Positions 1 to 6,136 of a stretch of DNA of 11,381 nucleotides are shown here, piece by piece (within the stretch, counting starts at the first letter, position 1; each line of letters begins with the position of its first letter). Both the position numbers and the translations under genes were made by a program. The stretch is from CAYZYK01 sp964482615 (lineage in GTDB: Bacteria; Patescibacteriota; Minisyncoccia; Minisyncoccales; CAYZYK01). Where the stretch lies: contig CAYZYK010000022.1 in NCBI GenBank assembly GCA_964482615.1, positions 1-11,381 on the forward strand. Reading direction: 5' to 3'. A model generated the notes under the pieces. The model did no database searches and was not told the DNA's origin. It was given only the letters and a program-made list of their open reading frames with translations.

Positions 1-3
1 TTG

Positions 4-76
4 TGCCCCCAAGGGGATTTGAACCCCTGTTACATGATTGAGAATCATGCGTCCTAAACCACTAGACGATGGGGGC
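4..76 (-). tRNA. tRNA-Glu, anticodon CTC
   Basis: Read on the minus strand the sequence folds as a 73-nt cloverleaf. It has a 7-bp acceptor stem (GCCCCCA with TGGGGGC), a D-arm starting GTCT, an anticodon stem CATGA/TCATG around loop TTCTCAA, and a T-arm AGGGG-TTCAAAT-CCCCT. The loop gives anticodon CTC, which reads the GAG glutamate codon. The body resembles bacterial tRNA-Glu (CGTCTAGTGG in the D region). The discriminator is A and the next three bases are CAA, so CCA is not encoded and must be added by a CCA-adding enzyme. It lies downstream of the murF-like gene on the same strand. Confidence 0.95.
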
Positions 77-97
77 ATATAATTAATTTAGCAGAAA

Positions 98-128
98 AGT
101 ATATTGTTGTAAATAAAAAAACCGCCAA
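98..128 (-). promoter_or_regulatory. possible promoter of tRNA-Glu
   Basis: On the minus strand a good -10 hexamer TATACT (98-103) lies about 20 nt before the tRNA 5' end. A weaker TTGGCG (123-128) sits 19 nt further upstream as a candidate -35. The spacing is a little long, so this is tentative. The rest of 77-159 is AT-rich. It holds a small AATTG-TTT-CAATT hairpin (134-146), but no T-run directly follows it, so I do not call a terminator after the murF-like gene. Confidence 0.35.
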
Positions 129-159
129 GAGATAATTGAAACAATTAAATTAAAAGAAA

Positions 160-1242
160 CTAAATTTTAATTTCTTCAATTATTTTACCCATCTCCATTT
201 TTCTTGAGCCATCTACTAAAATCAGATCTCCTTTCTTAATTTCTTTTTTAAGATAAGGAATTAAGTCCTTTATTGTATCAAGTTGATATATTTTATTCTT
301 TTCCATCCCTCTTCTTTTAGCCCCTTCCCCAATAAACTTTGCTCTAGCACCTACCGTAAAAAGAATATCGGAGTTTTTATTTACCCTCTCCCCTATTGTC
401 TCATGAGCTTCAATAGTATATCTCCCAACACCCAAAACATCTCCCAAAACAGCTATTCTTCTTTTGCTTTCGATCTTTCCTAAAATTTGAAGAGCTTCTG
501 TCATAGAAAATACTGAAGCTGAATCAGAATCATCCAAAACAGAAGAATTGTTTATTCCTTCAATTAATCTCATTTTTCCTGGGAGAGATTTGTAATTACT
601 GAGAGATTTTGATATTTTAACAAAATTTAAACCGAAAATAACACCCACAGCAGCAGCAACGAGACTACTATATATCTGTTCTTTGCCGAAAATTCTTTCT
701 TGCCAAACAGGAGTAATATTTCCCTTGTGGTTTATTTTAAAATTAGTCCCTCCATTTATTCTAGTGTCTGTTGCTTGCAGGTCTGATTCTTTTTCAAAAC
801 CAAAAGTCAAAACATGAGACTCTATTTTGTCTGTTATTTCTCTTGCTGCTTCGTCATCGTAGTTTGAGATCACAAATCCTGTTTGGGGAAACTTTTTAGC
901 AAGTTTTTTTATCTCTTTTGTTTCTTTTCTATTTCCCGAAAAAACAATAGAGTCAAAAGGTATATCGCCAATATGAGTTACAACCAAAATAGACATAGAG
1001 GAGAATCTCAACAATTTCCTTAGGTTCTTTTTGTTCAGACCAGTTAATTCAGTTTCTATAATAAAGAGTCTTTTACTCCATATTTCAAAGAAACTGGGCA
1101 ATCTTTCCTTTATTTTTTTTACCTTAAAATAAGGTCTGAGAACCTGATAAATCGCCTCAGATGCTGTTCTGGAACCCTTTTTTGTTACAACAATGATATT
1201 GGGCTTTCTAATTCGGTAAAATAGCCTACTTAGGAAATTCAT
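160..1242 (-). CDS. MurF-like Mur ligase lacking the N-terminal domain, with degenerate active-site motifs
   Basis: A 360-residue protein with the central and C-terminal folds of MurF, the ligase that adds D-Ala-D-Ala to UDP-MurNAc-tripeptide. Typical MurF is about 450 residues; here the N-terminal UDP-binding domain is absent and the protein starts almost at the P-loop. The expected TGSNGKTT P-loop reads TKKGSRT (20-26), so the catalytic lysine position is Arg25 and the preceding glycine is Ser. Recognisable MurF landmarks follow: VVTHIGD (88-93, for VVTNIGPAH), NYDD (127-130), LPGKMRLIEG (220-229), DDSDSASVFSM (237-247, for DDxYNANPxSM), RRIAVLGDVLGVG (261-273) and LVDGSRKMEM (342-351, for KGSRGMxM). 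The conserved NAN and KGSR residues are changed. It starts 9 nt after the ftsI stop, without a Shine-Dalgarno sequence. Family assignment is fairly sure; activity as a ligase is doubtful. It could be a pseudoenzyme or a clade-specific variant. Confidence 0.75.
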   Translation of the reverse strand: MNFLSRLFYRIRKPNIIVVTKKGSRTASEAIYQVLRPYFKVKKIKERLPSFFEIWSKRLFIIETELTGLNKKNLRKLLRFSSMSILVVTHIGDIPFDSIVFSGNRKETKEIKKLAKKFPQTGFVISNYDDEAAREITDKIESHVLTFGFEKESDLQATDTRINGGTNFKINHKGNITPVWQERIFGKEQIYSSLVAAAVGVIFGLNFVKISKSLSNYKSLPGKMRLIEGINNSSVLDDSDSASVFSMTEALQILGKIESKRRIAVLGDVLGVGRYTIEAHETIGERVNKNSDILFTVGARAKFIGEGAKRRGMEKNKIYQLDTIKDLIPYLKKEIKKGDLILVDGSRKMEMGKIIEEIKI

Positions 1243-1251
1243 ATTTTATTT

Positions 1252-2961
1252 TTATTCTGTATAATCTGGCGGTATTTGCCAGTAATCAATTATATATTTA
1301 GCCAATCTTTGGAAAAGAGGTACAGCAGAATATTCAGCTGTTTTTGTTTTGGGATTGTTTAATTTGACTAATATTAGAAATTGAGGGTTCAAAGCGGGAG
1401 CAAAACCAATAAAGCTTTGAATAGTTTTGTTGGGGTAATATCCTTCTTTGTTTTCGTAAGCTACTTGAGCTGTTCCTGTTTTTCCCCCGATATAATAACC
1501 TGGAATTTTAGCTGCCTTACCGAACCCGTCTTCAACAACACTGATTAACATTGTACTTAATTGAGAAGATGTTTTTTGACTAAAAACCTCCCTTAAAATA
1601 TTAGGTTCTTTCTTTTTTTGATTTCCTTTGTCATCAATTATCTTTTCAACTAAATAGGGCTGGATAAGCTTTCCTCCGTTAATAACAGCAGAGAAAACTT
1701 TAATAAACTGAATGGGGGTCATATTGATTCCCTGACCGAAAGAGGCTGTGGCGAAATTAATATCTCTTCCTGATCTTAAACTTCTGTTTGAGGGATTAAC
1801 TTCGCCCTGCAGTTCTATTCCTGTTTTTTCTGAAAGACCTAATTTATCAATATATTCAATAAAAACATGATGAGGGACTTTTTGTTGAACAAATACGGCT
1901 CCAGTATTAATTGATTTTTCCAACACTTCAGTCATTGTGCTCTGGCCCCAGACCCTTCTGTCATAATTATAAATAGTTTCAACTCCTACTTTCACATACC
2001 CAACATCTTTGTAGGTTGTCTCTGGAGTCACTTTCCCCTCTTCAATAGCTATTGCCATTGTAATTGGCTTGAAGGCAGAACCTGGTTCAAAAAGCTTCTG
2101 GATAGCACCGTTCTGAAAGATGCCAAGATTTTTTTGTTCAGAGTAATAATTTGGATCGAAATTGGGAAAATTAGCTAAAGCTATTATTTCGCCAGAATTG
2201 GGATTCATCACTATAATTTGACCAGATTCAATGTCTAAATTTTCCTTTGCTTCTCGGAGCAGTGATTCTGCTTTGAATTGAATATTGTAATCTATGGTTA
2301 AATAAATATCTTTTCCTTCTTGAATTTCTGAATCATCTGAAGAATCAAAAAAATATTTTAATATTCCTGTTTTTTCTTCCTTGAATCCTTCCTCGCCCCG
2401 CAGAATTTTATCGTAATATCCCTCAATTCCATATTGTCCTTTTTTGTCACCCCCCAGAAAACCTATTATGTGAGAAGCTAATTCTTTTTGGGGATAATAT
2501 CTTCCAGGGTAAGTCTCTAGTTTAACTCCTGGCAGGTTTAAGTTCTCTATTTTTCTAACCTCTTCTCTTTTAAGATCGTTTTTAATTATCGTGTAATATT
2601 TTCCTTCTTTAATTTTAGACAAAATAGTCTCTTTATCTTCTTCTAAAACCTCACTTAATTTTTGAGAGGTTAACCCTTCTTTCTCAATTTCTCTCGCTTC
2701 AACATAAACTCTCCATCTATCTTTGTTTATGGCTAAGCTTTTTTCTTTGTTTTTAAAAAAAATCTCTCCTCTGGCTGCTTCAAATTCTTCAAGTCTGGTT
2801 TGCTGTCCCAAAGCCTGGGACTGATAAAAACCGCGTTTTATTACCTGAAGAAAGAATAAACGGTTTAAAACCAAGCCAGCAAAGAGAAGAAAAACTATTA
2901 GGACTAAATTGATTCTCCAATTTTTTAATCTTCTCTGCCAATTTTTCAACCACTTTGGCAT
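1252..2961 (-). CDS. ftsI: class B penicillin-binding protein, FtsI (PBP3)-type septal transpeptidase
   Basis: A 569-residue membrane-anchored DD-transpeptidase that crosslinks septal peptidoglycan. One transmembrane helix lies at about residues 17-40, followed by the class B dimerisation/pedestal region beginning near ARGEIF (63-68). The transpeptidase domain covers about 220-560 and keeps all three active-site motifs: SxxK as S295-A-F-K298 in EPGSAFKP, SxN as S350-I-N352, and KTG at 494-496 in GGKTGTAQ. The length is normal for FtsI and the catalytic set is intact. Its place after ftsL and before a murF-like gene is the dcw position of ftsI rather than of elongation PBP2 (mrdA) or a sporulation SpoVD. 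The start is 35 nt after the ftsL stop, and no clear Shine-Dalgarno is seen. A C-terminal PASTA domain is absent. Confidence 0.95.
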   Translation of the reverse strand: MPKWLKNWQRRLKNWRINLVLIVFLLFAGLVLNRLFFLQVIKRGFYQSQALGQQTRLEEFEAARGEIFFKNKEKSLAINKDRWRVYVEAREIEKEGLTSQKLSEVLEEDKETILSKIKEGKYYTIIKNDLKREEVRKIENLNLPGVKLETYPGRYYPQKELASHIIGFLGGDKKGQYGIEGYYDKILRGEEGFKEEKTGILKYFFDSSDDSEIQEGKDIYLTIDYNIQFKAESLLREAKENLDIESGQIIVMNPNSGEIIALANFPNFDPNYYSEQKNLGIFQNGAIQKLFEPGSAFKPITMAIAIEEGKVTPETTYKDVGYVKVGVETIYNYDRRVWGQSTMTEVLEKSINTGAVFVQQKVPHHVFIEYIDKLGLSEKTGIELQGEVNPSNRSLRSGRDINFATASFGQGINMTPIQFIKVFSAVINGGKLIQPYLVEKIIDDKGNQKKKEPNILREVFSQKTSSQLSTMLISVVEDGFGKAAKIPGYYIGGKTGTAQVAYENKEGYYPNKTIQSFIGFAPALNPQFLILVKLNNPKTKTAEYSAVPLFQRLAKYIIDYWQIPPDYTE

Positions 2962-2996
2962 TTTTAATTAAGAGATAGATTCTCAGCAAATTATTT

Positions 2997-3338
2997 TTAT
3001 TTTGTTACAAGCGAACTTTCTAGTATTTTAATATATTTTATTTCACCTGTTTTTTTGAAATTTAACTCTTGAGCTAATTTCTCAAGGTTCTCCAGAGAAG
3101 TTGTTTGAGCAAAACTTATATCCAAATCTTTGTTTTGTTGGGTAAGTCGTTCAGCTTTAATTTCATATTTCTTAATCAGGTAACTTTCTTTTATCATTAG
3201 ATTAACTTGCACAACATAATAAGCTAAAAGTGAGAAAATCAGGATAAAGCTTAAAATACTAAATGCTTTAAGTTTTGATTTTAAAGAAGAAGGGAAAGGA
3301 AGTATAAAATATGGGTTTAGAACAAAAGTGTGGTTCAT
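2997..3338 (-). CDS. ftsL: FtsL-like bitopic cell division protein
   Basis: A 113-residue protein with a short cytoplasmic N-terminus, one transmembrane helix (about 25-47) and a predicted coiled coil (about 48-80). It ends in LENLEKLAQELNFKKTGEIK (82-101), which resembles the conserved end of the FtsL/DivIC septum-initiator family. FtsL forms a complex with FtsB/DivIC and FtsQ and helps activate FtsW-FtsI. Sequence identity in this family is always low, so the call rests on architecture plus position: exactly between rsmH and ftsI, as in most dcw clusters. The gene begins 26 nt after the rsmH stop and its AT-rich leader has no Shine-Dalgarno sequence. Confidence 0.8.
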   Translation of the reverse strand: MNHTFVLNPYFILPFPSSLKSKLKAFSILSFILIFSLLAYYVVQVNLMIKESYLIKKYEIKAERLTQQNKDLDISFAQTTSLENLEKLAQELNFKKTGEIKYIKILESSLVTK

Positions 3339-3364
3339 AAAATTAAGATATTAATTATAAGATG

Positions 3365-4258
3365 TTAATTATTTATTTTTTCTGCTGCCCTCAACTTAGC
3401 CGACCTTGAACGAGGATTTTTGTTTACTTCCTTTTGTAGAGGGGTAATTGGTTTTTTAGTTAAGATTTTAAGGATATTCTCTTGGGATTTTTCTTTAAAG
3501 AATCTTTTTACAATCCTGTCTTCCAAAGAGTGAAAAGATATAACTACAATTCTTCCTTCGGGGTCTAAGACATCTATTGATTGTCTGAGTCCCTCTTTGA
3601 TGTTTTCAAGTTCTTTGTTTACTGTGATTCTTAAAGCTTGGAAAGTTCTGGTTGCAAAATGGGTTCTTTTGTATCGAAAACGAGGATGAAGGGTTCTCTT
3701 TATTGTTTCAACTAACTGTAATGTTGTTTTTATTGGTTTTTTTTCTCTTGTTTTAACAATTTGTCTTGCTATTCTTTTAGCAAACCTTTCTTCACCGTAG
3801 TCTTTTAAAATATCTCTGATTTCTTTTTCTCCCCACTTGTTTATAATTCTTTCTGCTGTCAAAGAATTTTTAGGATTATACCTCATATCAAGCGGTTCAT
3901 TTTTCCTGAAAGAAAATCCTTTTTTGCTCTCCTCAAGGTGCCAGCTTGACATTCCCAGATCAAATAAGATTCCTTGGACTTGATTAAATTCTTTTTTTCT
4001 GACAATCTCTTTTAGATTTCCAAAAGAATCGTTTGCTAAAATTAATCTCTCTGAAAATTCTGCTGTTTCTTTTTTAAGTTTTTGATATAACTTGAAATCC
4101 CATTCTATCCCGAGAACTTTTCCTTCAGGAGATATATTTTTGAGAATGATTCTGGTATGTCCCCCCTCCCCGAAAGTACAATCAATAAAATTTTGATTTG
4201 GTTCGGGATCTAAATATTTAATAACTTCTTTTTTAAGAACAGGAATATGAATTGACAT
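3365..4258 (-). CDS. rsmH: 16S rRNA (cytosine1402-N4)-methyltransferase RsmH (MraW)
   Basis: A 297-residue SAM-dependent methyltransferase, close to the usual ~310. RsmH methylates N4 of C1402 in the 16S rRNA decoding centre. Diagnostic motifs are all visible: the SAM loop DCTFGEGGHT (26-35), ILFDLGMSS (97-105), GFSFRKNEPLDMRY (114-127), the RTFQALRITVN segment (204-214), SFHSLEDRIVK (241-251) and the C-terminal NPRSRSAKLRAAEK (281-294). An insert helical domain lies at about 130-200. The gene is second in the dcw cluster, 7 nt after mraZ. It is the only gene here with a convincing Shine-Dalgarno-like AGGAG, although at about 12 nt it lies somewhat far from the ATG and overlaps the mraZ end. 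Confidence 0.97.
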   Translation of the reverse strand: MSIHIPVLKKEVIKYLDPEPNQNFIDCTFGEGGHTRIILKNISPEGKVLGIEWDFKLYQKLKKETAEFSERLILANDSFGNLKEIVRKKEFNQVQGILFDLGMSSWHLEESKKGFSFRKNEPLDMRYNPKNSLTAERIINKWGEKEIRDILKDYGEERFAKRIARQIVKTREKKPIKTTLQLVETIKRTLHPRFRYKRTHFATRTFQALRITVNKELENIKEGLRQSIDVLDPEGRIVVISFHSLEDRIVKRFFKEKSQENILKILTKKPITPLQKEVNKNPRSRSAKLRAAEKINN

Positions 4259-4265
4259 AAGATAT

Positions 4266-4697
4266 TTAAACTCCTAATTCTTTCAATCTTTCTGCTATAT
4301 CCCCTACTTCCTTTTCTGTTTTTTGTTTGTATTTTTTCCATTCTGCTTTATCCCAAATTTCGATTCTGTTGTATAATCCTGCAATTACTACCTCTTTCCC
4401 TAAAGAAGCATACCCTTTTAAATAATCTGGAATAAGAATTCTACCTGAAGTATCTAATTTAACCTCCATGGCACCAGCTAACATTATCCTGGCAAAACCC
4501 CGGGCATCAGCTTGAGCTAAAGGAAGATTGCTTAATTTTTTCGCTAATTCTTGCCAGCCGTCTGCTGGGTAAAGAAATAAACAATTATCAAGACCTCTGG
4601 TAATCACAGCTTTTTTACCAAGCTCTTTGCGAAATTTAACAGGGACTGCTACTCTCTTTTTTTGATCAATTTTGAATGTGTATTCTCCAATAAACAT
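4266..4697 (-). CDS. mraZ: MraZ transcriptional regulator of the dcw cluster
   Basis: A 143-residue protein of normal family length with two SpoVT/AbrB-type swapped-hairpin repeats. The first repeat carries DQKKRVAVP (11-19, usual DxKGRxxxP with the Gly changed to Lys). The second carries LDTSGRILIP (81-90). It starts with the family hallmark MFIGEY and ends in a charged helix. MraZ forms a ring-shaped oligomer that binds tandem TGGGN boxes in its own promoter and represses the dcw genes. Such an array is present immediately upstream (4742-4786), which strongly supports autoregulation. mraZ heads the cluster and is separated from the previous transcription unit by a terminator. No Shine-Dalgarno precedes the ATG. 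Confidence 0.97.
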   Translation of the reverse strand: MFIGEYTFKIDQKKRVAVPVKFRKELGKKAVITRGLDNCLFLYPADGWQELAKKLSNLPLAQADARGFARIMLAGAMEVKLDTSGRILIPDYLKGYASLGKEVVIAGLYNRIEIWDKAEWKKYKQKTEKEVGDIAERLKELGV

Positions 4698-4741
4698 TTG
4701 TTTTGTCTGTTATATAAGTTATCCACAGAATATAGGAGTTA

Positions 4742-4786
4742 TCCCATATTTATCCACAATCTCCCACTTAATTCCTTTTTATCCCA
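4742..4786 (-). promoter_or_regulatory. MraZ operator: tandem TGGGA-type boxes on a 10-bp phase
   Basis: On the minus strand TGGGA occurs at 4762-4766 and 4742-4746, with TGGAT at 4752-4756 exactly between, each separated by 5 nt. A further TGGGA lies at 4782-4786 in the same 10-bp register. The 4772-4776 position is degenerate (AGGAA). Three TGGGN-type boxes with 5-nt spacers are the known binding pattern of MraZ. The array overlaps the promoter called at 4776-4804, with one box in the spacer and three at or just after the expected start site, as expected for autorepression. Confidence 0.8.
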
Positions 4787-4804
4787 TTTTAGGGGTTCAG
4801 TCAA
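4776..4804 (-). promoter_or_regulatory. putative sigma70-type promoter of the dcw cluster
   Basis: Minus strand TTGACT (4799-4804) matches the -35 consensus at five of six bases. It is followed after 17 nt by TAAAAA (4776-4781), a four-of-six -10. Transcription would begin near 4769, giving a leader of about 70 nt before mraZ. The MraZ boxes overlap this element. Confidence 0.55.
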
Positions 4805-4880
4805 CATTTTTAAGAATAATATATTTAAAGCCAAATCTCCTTAAAATATCTATTTTTTCCACAGTTTATTCACAAATACA

Positions 4881-4908
4881 AAAAAGCCCTAGGGAAAAAG
4901 GGCTTTTT
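4881..4908 (-). terminator. intrinsic terminator ending the AAA+/membrane-protein operon
   Basis: A perfect 10-bp inverted repeat, AAAAAGCCCT (4881-4890) and AGGGCTTTTT (4899-4908), encloses an 8-nt loop. On the minus strand the GC core is followed by six Ts. It lies about 70 nt after the stop at 4981, so it ends the upstream operon and insulates the mraZ promoter. Its symmetry means it could also act in the other direction. Confidence 0.88.
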
Positions 4909-4980
4909 ATTAAAAATCTAGCTAATTTAGGTTATTGTCTTGTTTGACTTTTTAAATGAAAATTAAGGTTTCTCTTGTTT

Positions 4981-6105
4981 TTATTGGGGGATTGATGGAA
5001 CCTGACCCTGATTAGGTTTCTTTTGAGGCATAATATCTTTTAGGAGTATTGATTCTTCTGGAAGTTCAAGTTCCAATTCTCTACCAAAATCAGACCAATT
5101 TATTTCTATTGCTAAGTTAATTTTAGCATTCAGTTTTCCCTCAAAAAGTTCTGTTAAATCTACTTCTTTTTCTGTTTTAATTCTATAGATTAAGTAATCT
5201 TTTTTACCAATCCAAATATCAGTTTTAATCTCCCCCATCTTATCAACAAGGTTATTGAACATTTCTGTCATACCACCCATTATGAAGGCCGTTGCTAAAC
5301 CTTGAGTAGATTGATCCTGGCTTTCCATTGAAATTCTAAAAAGCTCAGGAATTATCTCTTTTAATCTTTCATTGTCTAACACCAGAACATAATGATATGC
5401 TTCTCTTCCTCTGATTTTTTGATCGGAAAATTCCTTTTGAATATAATAAAGACTCTTGTTTTGCAATAATTCTCTTATTTTCATTGATATTTCTTTCTGT
5501 TTTGTTTCTGCTTTTTGTGGTTGAATTGGACTATAAGGCGTGGGTAAATTAACCAGAGATTCTTTCTCTACTTTAATCCATTGATCTTTTATTTTATCAG
5601 CATCAATTCCGCCCATCATAAGATAAGGTTTCAAGTAAGGGGGGATGTTTAACTTCACATAAAAAGTTTCAGCTACGGATTTAACTTCTACCCCAAGAGA
5701 AAATCTACCCTGTTGTGGTACTTCTCCTGTTATATTAAATCTTGCTTGGCTCTTTTGGTTGTCGGGATCTTTAACATCTAAGTTACCATCTGCTGTAATT
5801 AAAAATTTTAACTTTTCCTTACCAGGTTGCTCGGCTGTAAAATTCAATTTAATCTCACTATGTTGTGATTTTATTTCGGTCATTTCAGATCTCATTCTTT
5901 TTATTACTTCCTCTGGGGAAAGACGAAATGGATTCCAAAGCGGATCCCAAACTCGAGCAAAAAGAGAACCAGTACCACCCAAGACACCAAGAACAATCAA
6001 ACTAATAATAACTTTTATTATAATAGCTGAAGGTTTTTTGGAAGGAGTTGTTGGAGTAAATTCAGGACCAGAAAAAGGTTTTGTTGTTTTTATTTCATCT
6101 TGCAT
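4981..6105 (-). CDS. membrane-anchored extracytoplasmic protein, possibly LolA/LppX-like fold
   Basis: A 374-residue protein with a Pro/Thr-rich cytoplasmic tail (1-25), one transmembrane segment (about 27-50) and a long outside domain. There is no lipobox cysteine, so it is anchored by the helix. The outside region alternates beta-prone strands with phrases such as DQWIKVEKESL (174-184), GREAYHYVLVLDNERLKE (233-250) and KTDIWIGKKDYLIYRIKTE (294-312). These recall LolA/LppX-type lipoproteins (fold similarity is an impression, not proved). The C-terminus is Pro/Gln-rich (360-374). It is the last gene of the operon, 31 nt after the AAA+ gene and just before the terminator, which suggests a partner on the outer face of the membrane. 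No specific function can be assigned. Confidence 0.7.
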   Translation of the reverse strand: MQDEIKTTKPFSGPEFTPTTPSKKPSAIIIKVIISLIVLGVLGGTGSLFARVWDPLWNPFRLSPEEVIKRMRSEMTEIKSQHSEIKLNFTAEQPGKEKLKFLITADGNLDVKDPDNQKSQARFNITGEVPQQGRFSLGVEVKSVAETFYVKLNIPPYLKPYLMMGGIDADKIKDQWIKVEKESLVNLPTPYSPIQPQKAETKQKEISMKIRELLQNKSLYYIQKEFSDQKIRGREAYHYVLVLDNERLKEIIPELFRISMESQDQSTQGLATAFIMGGMTEMFNNLVDKMGEIKTDIWIGKKDYLIYRIKTEKEVDLTELFEGKLNAKINLAIEINWSDFGRELELELPEESILLKDIMPQKKPNQGQVPSIPQ

Positions 6106-6136
6106 AATATTATTAAATTATCTTTATTATCTAATT

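Larger units (their letters stand above)
4719..4874 (+). promoter_or_regulatory. cluster of four DnaA-box matches (TTWTNCACA)
   Basis: Four 9-mers match the DnaA-box consensus in the same orientation: TTATCCACA at 4719-4727 and again at 4750-4758 (both perfect E. coli-type boxes), TTTTCCACA at 4855-4863 and TTATTCACA at 4866-4874 (11 bp apart). Very AT-rich sequence lies between the two pairs (about 4805-4858). The 4750 box overlaps a MraZ box. They could mean DnaA control of the dcw promoter or a replication-origin-like region. No dnaA gene is in the window, so origin function is unproven. Confidence 0.55.

Noticed and set aside
134..146. AATTG-TTT-CAATT hairpin as a terminator after the murF-like gene
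   Set aside because: The stem is only 5 AT-rich base pairs and the nearest T-run on the minus strand starts about a turn later, after unrelated sequence.
2972..2984. GAGA-TAGAT-TCTC hairpin just upstream of ftsI
   Set aside because: A 4-bp stem in AT-rich sequence is expected by chance, and no U-tract follows.
2789..2989. Minus-strand 66-codon ORF overlapping the ftsI start
   Set aside because: It is out of frame with ftsI, resembles no known family to me, and is explained as a shadow.
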